From: Aquimarina algicola
GTDB taxonomy: Bacteria > Bacteroidota > Bacteroidia > Flavobacteriales > Flavobacteriaceae
NCBI RefSeq assembly: GCF_006443095.1
Contig: NZ_VFWZ01000001.1
Location: 682,001-746,000 of the forward strand
Direction: 5' to 3'
DNA length: 64,000 bases
Shown: one piece after another, positions 55,868 to 64,000 of the stretch
How the letters are laid out: each line of letters begins with the position of its first letter
How positions within the stretch are numbered: the stretch's first letter is position 1
Translations under genes and position numbers: made by a program
Notes under the pieces: model-generated
Told to the model about the DNA's origin: nothing
Databases searched by the model: none
The model's input: only the letters and a program-made list of their open reading frames with translations

Positions 55868-56728
55868 TTATTCTACAGCTTTCAAACTCAAATCCAAATT
55901 ATACACAGAGTGTGTTAATGCGCCACTACTGATATAATTTACTCCACATTCTGCATATTTTCTAATCGTTGTTTCATTAATCCCTCCACTGGATTCTGTA
56001 AGACATTGATCTCCAATCAATGCTACTGCTTCTCTTGTATCAGCATAATTAAAATTATCAATTAGTATTCTATATACTCCTGTTGAATTGAGGATTTCTT
56101 TTATTTCATTCAAATCACGAGCTTCAACAATAATTTTAAGGTCTAGATCATGTTCTGCAATATATTTTTTAGTTTTTTCTATTGCTTTCGTTATTCCTCC
56201 GGCAAAATCAATATGATTGTCTTTAAGCATAATCATATCGTATAATGCAAATCGATGATTCTCTCCTCCTCCAATTTTTACTGCCCATTTTTCTAGTGCT
56301 CTAATCCCTGGAGTAGTTTTTCTCGTATCCAGAACTTTTGTATTCGTTCCTTCTAATAATTTAACAAATTGATTTGTTTTTGTAGCAATAGCGCTCATTC
56401 TTTGCATTGCATTAAGCACAAGTCGTTCTGCTTTAAGTATAGATTGAGAATTTCCTGAAACATAAAAAGCGATATCTCCATTTTTTATTGTAGCTCCATC
56501 TGCCAAAATTTGTTCTATTTGTAAATCCGGATCAACAAAATTAAATACCTTTTTTGCAAACATTACTCCTGCCAAAATTCCTTCATCTTTTACTAATAAT
56601 TTGGCTTTTCCCTCTGCTGATTTTGGGATACAAGCCAAAGAACTATGATCGCCATCACCTATATCTTCTCGGATCGCATTTGCAATTATTAAATCAATTT
56701 CTTTATCAAATTGAGCTTTTGTTATCAT
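55868..56728 (-). CDS. nadC: Nicotinate-nucleotide pyrophosphorylase (quinolinate phosphoribosyltransferase)
   Basis: The 286-residue enzyme converts quinolinate and PRPP to nicotinate mononucleotide, CO2 and pyrophosphate in NAD synthesis. Motifs: REDIGDGDHSS, NAMQRMSAIATKT, the active-site segment LDTRKTTPGIRALEKWAVKI with GGGENHR, MLKDNHID, and SSGGINETTI near the end. Length is usual. It precedes the YihY gene by one base. The start of rlmH lies on the other strand, 139 bases away. Confidence 0.96.
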   Translation of the reverse strand: MITKAQFDKEIDLIIANAIREDIGDGDHSSLACIPKSAEGKAKLLVKDEGILAGVMFAKKVFNFVDPDLQIEQILADGATIKNGDIAFYVSGNSQSILKAERLVLNAMQRMSAIATKTNQFVKLLEGTNTKVLDTRKTTPGIRALEKWAVKIGGGENHRFALYDMIMLKDNHIDFAGGITKAIEKTKKYIAEHDLDLKIIVEARDLNEIKEILNSTGVYRILIDNFNYADTREAVALIGDQCLTESSGGINETTIRKYAECGVNYISSGALTHSVYNLDLSLKAVE

Positions 56729-56867
56729 ATCGAATGGTTATTTTTGCTAATGTAAAAAAAGAAGACGTAAGTATAAAGCAAGATAGATAAGGTATTTTTA
56801 ACCTTTTTGTATTTTGACATTCAAAATACACTGATCATCAGCCTAAAATCAAAATAATTCACGTTAC

Positions 56868-57341
56868 ATGAACATTAAACTTATCGTAATTGGCAAAACG
56901 GATCAAAAAGCACTAGAAGAGCTTATCAATAACTATATCAAAAGATTACAATTCTATATCAAATTTAATTTAGAAACGATACCTGATATCAAAAATGTAA
57001 AACACTTGAGTGAAGCTCAACAGAAAGAAAAAGAAGGCAAACTTATTTTAAGTCATGTTGATACTGCCGATCAGTTAATCTTATTAGACGAAAATGGCAA
57101 ACAATATAACTCAATTGATTTTTCGACTCTACTACAGAAATATATGAATAGTGGGGTCAAACAATTAGTTTTTGCTATAGGAGGCCCATATGGATTTAGC
57201 GAAGATGTGTATCAAAGAGCAAATACTAAACTTTCGCTATCAAAAATGACATTTTCGCATCAAATGGTTCGCTTATTTTTTGTTGAACAATTGTATAGAG
57301 GATTTACTATTTTAAAAAATGAGCCTTATCATCATAGATAA
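56868..57341 (+). CDS. rlmH: 23S rRNA (pseudouridine1915-N3)-methyltransferase
   Basis: The 157-residue SPOUT-class enzyme methylates pseudouridine 1915 of 23S rRNA using S-adenosylmethionine. The SAM-binding knot is visible as LVFAIGGPYGFSEDVY and SLSKMTFSHQMVRLFFVEQ, ending YRGFTILKNEPYHHR as in the family. Length is standard. It stands alone on the plus strand between nadC and a small secreted protein gene. Confidence 0.96.
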   Translation: MNIKLIVIGKTDQKALEELINNYIKRLQFYIKFNLETIPDIKNVKHLSEAQQKEKEGKLILSHVDTADQLILLDENGKQYNSIDFSTLLQKYMNSGVKQLVFAIGGPYGFSEDVYQRANTKLSLSKMTFSHQMVRLFFVEQLYRGFTILKNEPYHHR

Positions 57342-57370
57342 AAGAGTTTACCATTAAATATTGATTAGAA

Positions 57371-57778
57371 TCAGTCATTATCCATTTTATTAGAAGTTAA
57401 TACCTTTAAACCTTCTACATATTTTTTAAAATTTTCAATATCTACTTCTGAAGCTATTCTTTTATCAATTTCGAGTTTTACAACATTATCTTTTAGCATG
57501 ATTTGAGATATCTTTTTATCCAAATCTCCTTTAAACCATAAGAATGTATTGGTATTAATATTTATGAATTGGTAGCCAGGTTGGTTCTCCAGATAAGATT
57601 TGACTTCATCATTCATGTCTTTCATAAATTTGACTTTAACTTTAAAAGTATCATCTGTATCTATCACAATAAATGATCGAAAGTAATTTTCTTTATTAAG
57701 AGTGGTATCTTTAGCTTGCCCACTAAGTGTTAGCAATCCAAAAATTAAACTTATTGCTACGGTGATCAACGTTTTCAT
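57371..57778 (-). CDS. Small secreted protein of unknown function
   Basis: The 135-residue protein has a signal peptide ending near TLSGQA/KDT. The body is a mix of lysine-rich strands and helices (FRSFIVIDTDDTFKVKVKFM, ending KKYVEGLKVLTSNKMDND). I do not recognise a family. It lies 13 bases after the CPBP protease gene and probably shares its transcript. Confidence 0.7.
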   Translation of the reverse strand: MKTLITVAISLIFGLLTLSGQAKDTTLNKENYFRSFIVIDTDDTFKVKVKFMKDMNDEVKSYLENQPGYQFININTNTFLWFKGDLDKKISQIMLKDNVVKLEIDKRIASEVDIENFKKYVEGLKVLTSNKMDND

Positions 57779-57791
57779 AATAATCTGTTTT

Positions 57792-58586
57792 TTAATTTAA
57801 TTTTGATACCGAAGTTTGAAATTGGTACTTTCTCATTAAGACAATTCCATAAATAAGACAAGGCAATACTATAATCAAAATAGCTATAGTATTGATTAAA
57901 GAACTTTCTTCTACTACTTTATTAAGATCAAATGGAACGCCAATTTGATCATATTTTGCTGCAAAATCTATACATGCGTGTAGTAATGCAATAGCATACA
58001 TATTTTTGGTTCTCAACAAAATAGTTCCAAACATAACACCTATAAATGTTGCAAAGCCAATCTGGCCAAGTTCCCCATAAATCCCTTTATTGAAATTTAA
58101 CAAGTGTAATAGCCCAAATATTAGTGAAGAAACAAAAACAGCTATGAATATATTTTTTTTTGTTTTTGAAGTATTTTTAATTAAGTATGATTGTAGAAAA
58201 CCTCTTAGCAATAACTCTTCAGAAAAGCCTATGGATAATGTATAAATTAAAAATAATACAAACTCAAAAGCGGTGTACGAAGAAATATCTTCTAAATTAA
58301 ACACATTAAAAACTACTAGATACAATGGGAAAATTAATAGTAACCAATTACTGTATTTTAAGTTTCCGAGGCCTGCTAGGTTTTTAAGTTTAAATTTTCT
58401 AATTAAAAGCAGTGCCAATGTGATAAGCAATACATTGAAAATAATTTGAAAACTTATACCGGAAACATAAGAATTAATTCCATGATCAAACAGATTTTGT
58501 TTTAAAAATTCTCTAGCATACAAAAGAATTGACAATAAAATAATAAATAAGGTGACGACTAAAAATCGATTTTTAGCTACTTTCAT
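57792..58586 (-). CDS. CPBP-family intramembrane metalloprotease
   Basis: This 264-residue protein has about seven membrane helices. The family's three motifs are present: the paired glutamates in FSEELLLRGFLQSY, the histidine in FGLLHLLN, and the histidine in LLHACIDFAAKY. The glutamates and histidines bind zinc inside the membrane; CAAX-type proteases cut prenylated or other membrane proteins and some act in immunity to bacteriocins. It lies between a small secreted protein and the two-component pair, 41 bases after the latter. Confidence 0.9.
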   Translation of the reverse strand: MKVAKNRFLVVTLFIILLSILLYAREFLKQNLFDHGINSYVSGISFQIIFNVLLITLALLLIRKFKLKNLAGLGNLKYSNWLLLIFPLYLVVFNVFNLEDISSYTAFEFVLFLIYTLSIGFSEELLLRGFLQSYLIKNTSKTKKNIFIAVFVSSLIFGLLHLLNFNKGIYGELGQIGFATFIGVMFGTILLRTKNMYAIALLHACIDFAAKYDQIGVPFDLNKVVEESSLINTIAILIIVLPCLIYGIVLMRKYQFQTSVSKLN

Positions 58587-58627
58587 AATGTTCGTTTTTT
58601 GATTGTGATTGATATATGATTGATAAA

Positions 58628-59311
58628 TTATTCTGCGATGCTGAAAGTGAGTCCTACTCCTCTAACACTTTCTATACTAATGTTTTGATCTTTTTTAAAA
58701 TATTTACGTAATCTGCTTATAAACACATCCATACTACGACCCGAGAAAAAATCATCATTACCCCAAACTTCTTTTAATACATTTTCTCTCTTAATCATCA
58801 TATTTTTATTCTTATACAAATATTGTATCAAAACCATTTCTTTATCAGTAAGTCTTTGAGTTTGATCTTCAATATTTAATGTATGATTGATGGTATCAAA
58901 TTCATAGTTTCCAATAGCAATGACATCTTTTACAGTTGGCGCTATATTTTTACTTCTTTTTATAATATTGTTTAATTTGAGAACAAGGATATCTGCTTCA
59001 AAAGGTTTGACGATATAGTCATCTGCACCAAGTTTTAATCCTTTTATTTTGTCTTCTTTCATTTTTTTTGCTGTCAAAAAAATAAATGGTGTATCCGGAT
59101 TGATCTCTATAATTTTTTCAGCTAGTGTAAACCCATCTATTTTTGGCATCATGACATCATAAACACAAATATCAAAACTTGAATTTTTAAATAACTCTAA
59201 TGCCTCTCCTCCATCTTTTGCCCAAGAAACTTTGTACTCATGAAGTTCTAGATATTGTTTTAAGATACTTCCAAAATCAAAATCATCTTCTGCTAATAAA
59301 ATGTGTTTCAT
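58628..59311 (-). CDS. OmpR-type response regulator (RprY-like)
   Basis: The 227-residue regulator has a receiver domain (acidic residues in LLAEDDFDF, phosphate-accepting Asp 52 in VYDVMMP, Lys in VKPFEADIL) and a winged-helix DNA-binding domain (about 130-225, DKEMVLIQYLYKNKNMMIKR, SMDVFISRLRKYF, IESVRGVGLTF). It starts 3 bases after the kinase stop, so kinase and regulator form one pair. The pair is like RprX/RprY of Bacteroidota by domain layout; the exact orthology is not checked. Confidence 0.94.
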   Translation of the reverse strand: MKHILLAEDDFDFGSILKQYLELHEYKVSWAKDGGEALELFKNSSFDICVYDVMMPKIDGFTLAEKIIEINPDTPFIFLTAKKMKEDKIKGLKLGADDYIVKPFEADILVLKLNNIIKRSKNIAPTVKDVIAIGNYEFDTINHTLNIEDQTQRLTDKEMVLIQYLYKNKNMMIKRENVLKEVWGNDDFFSGRSMDVFISRLRKYFKKDQNISIESVRGVGLTFSIAE

Positions 59312-59314
59312 ATT

Positions 59315-60709
59315 TTAATGTATTGGAATTGTTATAGTAAATGTTGTTCCTTGATGTATTATACTATCTACCTTTATTTTTCCTTGATGAGCCTTAACTA
59401 CTTGTTGAGTATAAAACAGCCCCAAACCAAGTCCTTTTATTTCATGTACATTACCTTTTGAAACTCTATAAAATTTTTCAAAAATTTGACTTTGTTCTTT
59501 AGGTTCAATTCCTGCTCCATTGTCCTGTATTTTTATTTCATAGATATTATTCTTTAAAGAAGTATTTACCTTTATTTTAACCCTATCTCCTCCATATTTT
59601 ACGGCATTATCCATGATATTAAACAAAGCTGTTGTAAACAGAAATCTATCGATATTAAGCAACACTTCTTTTGGTTCAATATGAGTGCTAATTTTAAATT
59701 CTTTTTGTTTAATGGATAATTTAAAATCTTCAATAACTTCTTTGAAGTAATCATTATCCAGAATTTTTTGTGGATTCAAAGACAATCTTTCAGCACTAAG
59801 TGTATTATTTAAAACTTGATCAATAATATTTTGTAATCTATTATTTTGCCTATCTACAATATCCAATGTATTAGAATATAGCTCGGGCGAGTTTTTAATG
59901 TTTTCATTCCTCAAACTTTTTGATGCAATACCTAATGTAGCCAGAGGTGTTTTTAGTTCGTGTGTTATATTATTAATAAAGTCATTACGTATATCTGCGA
60001 TTTTCTTTTGTTTTATTACAGTAGTAATAGAATAAAATAGTAGTACTATTACAAAAACCAGTAACAGTATAGAAAAAGAAAATATTCCTATCATCTGTCC
60101 CAAAACGATCTGTTTCCAATCCTTTATACTAACTTGATCTTCAGTTCGAATTTCTAAGTTAAATTTTGAAGGAATCAAATCATTTCCTTTCTTTTCTTCA
60201 TAATCTTGCTCTGTAAACCACCTGGCTCTACTAACGACTATACTATCTTTATCAAAAAAATTTTCTCCAAATAAAAAATAATAATCATTCTCATTTTTAT
60301 AAAAAATAGTGTCACGTTGATCATTATCATATAATACAATGCTTCTTATAATTTTTTTATATTCTACTTCATATTCTAAATTGGCATTACTTATTTTATT
60401 TTGATAGTATTCTTTAAAAGCTGTGTTAAGAGAATCTGTAAATGGTTCAAACTTTTGTATTGTCTCACTCTTTAAAATTTTATTCTTTTTATAATTTGTA
60501 ATATTCTCTACCAAATTCTCATACCAATGTTCTGATAAAGAATCGATTTTTTCTGTTTTTATAATATCAGAAACAATCTCTTTGCTTTCTTTTATAAAAG
60601 CTTCTTTTTTTAATTGATATGAATTGTATATTAAATATCCTTGAATACCCGAAAGTGCAAGTAGTACAAAAATAGATGTGATAATAAGTATATTTATTTT
60701 GCTTTTCAT
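59315..60709 (-). CDS. Sensor histidine kinase (RprX-like)
   Basis: The 464-residue membrane kinase has helices at about 8-29 and 205-229 around a periplasmic sensor domain of about 175 residues. The phosphate-accepting His 250 lies in NNITHELKTPLATLG. The ATP-binding domain shows the N box MDNAVKYGG, DNGAGIEP and GLGLGLFYTQQVV. It phosphorylates the regulator at 58628-59311, directly downstream. The signal sensed is unknown; the sensor domain is lysine-rich with no known fold. Confidence 0.94.
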   Translation of the reverse strand: MKSKINILIITSIFVLLALSGIQGYLIYNSYQLKKEAFIKESKEIVSDIIKTEKIDSLSEHWYENLVENITNYKKNKILKSETIQKFEPFTDSLNTAFKEYYQNKISNANLEYEVEYKKIIRSIVLYDNDQRDTIFYKNENDYYFLFGENFFDKDSIVVSRARWFTEQDYEEKKGNDLIPSKFNLEIRTEDQVSIKDWKQIVLGQMIGIFSFSILLLVFVIVLLFYSITTVIKQKKIADIRNDFINNITHELKTPLATLGIASKSLRNENIKNSPELYSNTLDIVDRQNNRLQNIIDQVLNNTLSAERLSLNPQKILDNDYFKEVIEDFKLSIKQKEFKISTHIEPKEVLLNIDRFLFTTALFNIMDNAVKYGGDRVKIKVNTSLKNNIYEIKIQDNGAGIEPKEQSQIFEKFYRVSKGNVHEIKGLGLGLFYTQQVVKAHQGKIKVDSIIHQGTTFTITIPIH

Positions 60710-60923
60710 TTCTTAAGACGGCTTTATAATAAACCTAAGGTATTTAATAAAATTATCTATTCGCTTTTTGATTGATGAACAGTATCAAATGTAAACCAAA
60801 ACATGTTTTAATTCGTCGAATATTAGACTGTTAACCCTGCATTAACCTAAATAAATCCGATCATGACACTAAAATTAAATATTTAGGACGTTTATGTTAA
60901 TAAATTGGCTTAGGATTAATTAT

Positions 60924-60931
60924 TACATTTG
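60924..60931 (+). promoter_or_regulatory. Candidate -7 element of the UbiA-like gene
   Basis: TACATTTG matches TAnnTTTG exactly and lies 25 bases ahead of the ATG at 60957. No TTTG occurs at the right distance upstream, so this is a partial match only. Confidence 0.4.
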
Positions 60932-60956
60932 CTATCTAAATTAACCGATTATTTTC

Positions 60957-61862
60957 ATGCTACCCTATCTCAAATTAGTTAAATTCAACAATCTTGTCAT
61001 TATAGCTATTGCTCAATTATGTATTAAATACGGACTTTTTGAACCCTTTAATATTGCTATTACGTTAAATGGTTTAGGAATTTCGATTTTGATACTTGCA
61101 ACTATTTTTATTGCTGCTGCTGGTAATATTATTATAGAAATTTACAATCAAAATTCGGGAGAAAATACTAATTCACTATTGTATAATTCTATCACAGAAA
61201 AATCTGCAAATCGTCTTTTTATCATCTTTAACGTACTTGGGGTAATTTTAGGGTTTTACTTGTCTAATTTAGTCGGTAAATCTGGATTTGCTGCTTTATT
61301 CATAATAGTTTCTGGTGTTTTCTATATTTATGCTTCTTACCTAAAAGAAATAATAGTAGTTAGAAATCTTGTCATAGCTATCCTAGCAGCTTTATCTCTA
61401 TTAGCCGTTGGACTTTTTGATCTATTACCTGCAATCACACCAAAAAATAGAGCGTCGCAAATCGTTATTTTTTCTATAATTTTAGATTACTCAATTTTCA
61501 CTTTTATTATTGTATTGCTACGAGAGGTTTTAAAAGACTGTATTTCTATTAATAAAGATCATAACAACGGTATAAGAACAATCCCTATAGCTCTCGGAAA
61601 AGAACGAACAATAAAAGTAATTGGTGTATTAATCTTAATACCAATGGCATGTGTAGTCTATTATATATACTCATACCTTTTTACAAATACCAAAGCAATC
61701 ATTTTTGTATTACTTACCATCATACTCCCTTTATTATATTTCATGATAAAAAGTTTAAGTCATCATTCAGAAAAACAATTAATAACACTATCCTTGCTTT
61801 TAAAAATAGTATTAATTACATCATCAGTCTCGTTATTACTTTATCAATTTATCTTATTATAA
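60957..61862 (+). CDS. UbiA-family prenyltransferase-like membrane protein (degenerate motif)
   Basis: The 301-residue protein has eight to nine membrane helices and the UbiA layout of flavobacterial geranylgeranylglycerol-phosphate geranylgeranyltransferase-like proteins (opening YLKLVKFNNLVIIAIAQLCI). UbiA enzymes need two aspartate-rich motifs to bind prenyl diphosphate via magnesium. The first, normally NDxxDxxxD after AAAG, is here AAAGNIIIEIYNQNSGENTN and has lost its aspartates. The second, REVLKDCISINKDHNNG, keeps two of three. It may have lost or altered its activity. The maf gene follows one base after its stop. Confidence 0.85.
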   Translation: MLPYLKLVKFNNLVIIAIAQLCIKYGLFEPFNIAITLNGLGISILILATIFIAAAGNIIIEIYNQNSGENTNSLLYNSITEKSANRLFIIFNVLGVILGFYLSNLVGKSGFAALFIIVSGVFYIYASYLKEIIVVRNLVIAILAALSLLAVGLFDLLPAITPKNRASQIVIFSIILDYSIFTFIIVLLREVLKDCISINKDHNNGIRTIPIALGKERTIKVIGVLILIPMACVVYYIYSYLFTNTKAIIFVLLTIILPLLYFMIKSLSHHSEKQLITLSLLLKIVLITSSVSLLLYQFILL

Positions 61863-61863
61863 T

Positions 61864-62451
61864 ATGTTAAAAGATTTATTACGTAATCACAGAATTATAC
61901 TGGCTTCGGGTTCTCCAAGAAGACAACAGTTTTTTAAAAACCTAGGACTAGATTTTGAAATACAAGTAAAAGAAGTAGAAGAAATTTATCCCAAACATCT
62001 AAAAGCAGAAGAGATCTCGGATTTTCTTGCTTTATTAAAGTCAAAAGCGTTTACCGGGCTGAACACTAATGATATTCTAATCACTAGTGACACTATAGTT
62101 TGGCACGATGATAAAGCATTAGGCAAACCTAAAAACCTTGATCATGCAAAAGAAATTATTGCAAAATTATCAGGAGATACACATCAAGTTATAACATCTG
62201 TATGTTTCAAAACATCTTTGAAAACCGAAATTATCAATCAATCCACAAAAGTTACATTCAAAGATTTATCAAAAAATGAAATAGACTATTATGTAGAGAC
62301 TTATAAACCTCTCGACAAAGCAGGAGCATATGGCATACAAGAATGGATTGGATATATCGGAATTTCTAATATCGAAGGAAGTTATTTTAATGTCATGGGG
62401 CTACCTACTCATCTTGTTTATGAAACGTTAACAAAGCTTGCCAACTCCTAG
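61864..62451 (+). CDS. Maf-like nucleoside triphosphate pyrophosphatase
   Basis: The 195-residue enzyme hydrolyses non-canonical or dTTP/UTP-type nucleotides to the monophosphate. Motifs: IILASGSPRRQQFF at the start, SDTIVWHDDKALGKPKN, HQVITSVCF, KAGAYGIQEWIGYIG and NVMGLPTHLVY. It starts one base after the UbiA-like gene, as one operon. Once named septum inhibitor, the family is now known mainly as pyrophosphatases. Assignment is firm; the exact nucleotide is not. Confidence 0.94.
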   Translation: MLKDLLRNHRIILASGSPRRQQFFKNLGLDFEIQVKEVEEIYPKHLKAEEISDFLALLKSKAFTGLNTNDILITSDTIVWHDDKALGKPKNLDHAKEIIAKLSGDTHQVITSVCFKTSLKTEIINQSTKVTFKDLSKNEIDYYVETYKPLDKAGAYGIQEWIGYIGISNIEGSYFNVMGLPTHLVYETLTKLANS

Positions 62452-62560
62452 TTTTATTGTAATTTGTTAAACAAAAATTAAGAAACTCTATTGTATATTG
62501 AATTAGGTATGTATTGCCTTACAAATACTCAACAAAAAGGGTTATTTTAAAATAAAAATT

Positions 62561-63490
62561 ATGAAAAAGCTAGTAGGAATCATTGTATTACTGGGTATTA
62601 TAATATGTATTGCATGTAGTAATATAAAAGCAGACGAGTCTAATCCAAAAAGTAAAACCATAGCAGAAAACAAAGTGCCTGCTAAGGTTCTTTCTGAAAA
62701 ATTTAAAAAATATTGGTATTCTGGTAATGCGGAGATTACCTCATATGCATTAGAACAGGCACGCTATGGTGAAATAAGAAAAGGAACCTCTGTACTTATT
62801 TTTGTAACAGAAGATTTTTTACCAAAAGAACAAGTAAAAGCTGATTCTCAAAATAAAAAAAACATTCCGGTTCTTAAGTTAAATGCCACAAAAAAGTTTG
62901 CAACAGGAATTTACCCTTATTCTATAATGCAAAGTACATTTTATCCCGTTGCGGATAATCAACATGCCGTAAAAGTATCTAGTTCTATGCAAGAGTGGTG
63001 TGGTCACGTATATGCTCAACTTAATAATCGAGAGCAATTTGAAGTAATTTCACATTCTTATTTTCAAGGAGAAGCAGACGAAGAATTCAAGATCGATAAA
63101 ACTATACTCGAAAATGAACTCTGGACCAAAATTAGAATCAATCCAAAAGAGCTACCTCAAGGCGATCTCAATATTATTCCTTCTTTTGAATTTACACGAT
63201 TAAGGCATAAACCTATTAAAGCTTATAAAGCAAAAGCATCTATTGTAAAAGAAGAAGAAACCAGCACTTATACAATCAATTATCCCGAGCTTAAAAGAAC
63301 TTTAAATATTACTTTCAACAATACTTTTCCTCATGAGATTGAAGGTTGGACAGAATCATTTGTAAGTGGATTTGGCTCAAATGCAAAAGAGCTTACTACA
63401 AAAGCTACCAAAATAAAAAGAATAAAATCTTCATATTGGAATAAAAACAGTAATAAAGACGAAGTTCTTAGAGAAGAGCTAGGATTATAA
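62561..63490 (+). CDS. Lipoprotein found next to maf in flavobacteria
   Basis: The 309-residue protein has a lipoprotein signal (GIIICIACSN, Cys 19). The body has KYWYSGNAEITSYALEQARY, VLIFVTEDFLPKEQ, STFYPVADNQHAVKVSSSMQ, EWCGHVYAQLN and HSYFQGEADEEF. I recall proteins with this pattern downstream of maf in Flavobacteriaceae, where they are often mislabelled septum formation inhibitor. No enzyme motif is recognised. It is probably in the maf transcript or just behind it. Confidence 0.8.
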   Translation: MKKLVGIIVLLGIIICIACSNIKADESNPKSKTIAENKVPAKVLSEKFKKYWYSGNAEITSYALEQARYGEIRKGTSVLIFVTEDFLPKEQVKADSQNKKNIPVLKLNATKKFATGIYPYSIMQSTFYPVADNQHAVKVSSSMQEWCGHVYAQLNNREQFEVISHSYFQGEADEEFKIDKTILENELWTKIRINPKELPQGDLNIIPSFEFTRLRHKPIKAYKAKASIVKEEETSTYTINYPELKRTLNITFNNTFPHEIEGWTESFVSGFGSNAKELTTKATKIKRIKSSYWNKNSNKDEVLREELGL

Positions 63491-63514
63491 AACACATTCA
63501 AATTAAATTAAAAG

Positions 63515-63805
63515 ATGACAAAACTATCTCCATCAGAAATAGAACAAAAGCTCAGTGAAATAGATGGGTGGGAGTACCAAGAAAATGCTATTCATACTAC
63601 ATTCGAATTTAATGACTTCAAAGATGCATTTTCAGTAATGACAAGAATCGCTTTTGAGGCCGAAATACAACAACATCATCCAGAATGGTCAAATGTATAC
63701 AACAAATTACAAATTAGTCTTTCTACTCATGATTCTGGAGGAGTTACAGAAAAAGACTTTACTCTAGCCAAAACAATAGAAGAAATTGTTGCCGCAGAAT
63801 CCTAA
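63515..63805 (+). CDS. 4a-hydroxytetrahydrobiopterin dehydratase (pterin carbinolamine dehydratase)
   Basis: The 96-residue enzyme regenerates the pterin cofactor by removing water from 4a-hydroxytetrahydropterin, in support of aromatic amino acid hydroxylases. The signature is complete: FEAEIQQHHPEWSNVYNKLQ, with paired histidines, and SLSTHDSGGVTEKDFTLAKT. Length is standard. It starts 24 bases after the lipoprotein stop, in the same direction. Confidence 0.95.
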   Translation: MTKLSPSEIEQKLSEIDGWEYQENAIHTTFEFNDFKDAFSVMTRIAFEAEIQQHHPEWSNVYNKLQISLSTHDSGGVTEKDFTLAKTIEEIVAAES

Positions 63806-63849
63806 TAGAGTAATATATTTATAAACTACAATTAAGTATTATACAAACA

Positions 63850-63881
63850 TTTGTCAAAAACGGTGTTTCTACTTATGTTTG
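63850..63881 (+). promoter_or_regulatory. Promoter of the YebC-like gene
   Basis: TTTG (63850-63853), a 20-base spacer and TATGTTTG (63874-63881) match the Bacteroidota consensus exactly. It lies 31 bases ahead of the ATG at 63913. Confidence 0.75.
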
Positions 63882-63912
63882 TATTTAGATTTTTAACAAA
63901 TTAGCATACTAT

Positions 63913-64000
63913 ATGGGAAGAGCTTTTGAATTTAGAAAAGCACGTAAAATGAAGCGTTGGTCTGCAATGGCCAAAACTTTTACGAGATTAGGTAAAGACA
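63913..64000 (+). CDS. YebC/PmpR-family protein (start only)
   Basis: Twenty-nine codons from the ATG at 63913 run to the window edge. They read MGRAFEFRKARKMKRWSAMA and KTFTRLGKD, which is the N-terminus of the YebC/PmpR family (transcription regulators or translation factors). The rest lies outside the window. Confidence 0.88.
   Translation, partial: MGRAFEFRKARKMKRWSAMAKTFTRLGKD

Noticed and set aside
1-64000. CRISPR arrays, tRNA or rRNA genes and riboswitches
   Set aside because: I looked for regular short repeats with spacers, cloverleaf patterns and rRNA-like conserved blocks and saw none; this is by eye only.

Overview
The window looks like chromosome from a marine-type Flavobacteriaceae (Bacteroidota); an Aquimarina-like relative is plausible but cannot be proved here. 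The evidence is the AT-rich sequence, type IX secretion (T9SS) type A sorting domains, SprB-like repeats, an Oar-like TonB receptor, the rpsF-rpsR-rplI operon order, and promoters of the Bacteroidota form TTTG-N19/20-TAnnTTTG.

Two large paralogous clusters dominate, pointing away from each other around a small core (charged lipoprotein, hisS, MacB-like permease, 20340-23791). The left cluster (20098 down to 1, minus strand) runs: giant 1603-residue secreted protein, FN3 protein, SprB-repeat protein with T9SS tail, PKD lipoprotein, second lipoprotein, modular toxin-like protein with variable C-terminus, immunity-like gene, then an array of further immunity-like genes. Just upstream of each of these lies the broken 3' end of another toxin. 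The right cluster (24212-44317, plus strand) runs: beta-barrel/helical outer-membrane protein, 2308-residue modular toxin with HELGH peptidase, two immunity-like genes, giant 1619-residue protein, FN3 protein, SprB-repeat T9SS protein. The shared set (toxin, giant protein, FN3 protein, SprB/T9SS protein), duplicated and rearranged, suggests a surface-displayed or secreted polymorphic toxin system in which one protein per cluster carries the T9SS signal. This is the most unusual content of the window. Delivery and toxicity are inferred, not shown.

From 44364 to the end the content is ordinary flavobacterial chromosome: a DUF6495-type protein, an Oar-like TonB receptor, ribosomal proteins S6/S18/L9, a LytTR response regulator, PriA, two chalcone-isomerase-like secreted proteins around a DUF2147 protein, a YihY/BrkB membrane protein, NadC, RlmH, a small secreted protein, a CPBP membrane protease, an RprXY-like two-component pair, a UbiA-like prenyltransferase with a degenerate aspartate motif, Maf, a lipoprotein, pterin carbinolamine dehydratase and the first codons of a YebC/PmpR protein. 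No rRNA, tRNA, CRISPR array or insertion sequence was recognised.
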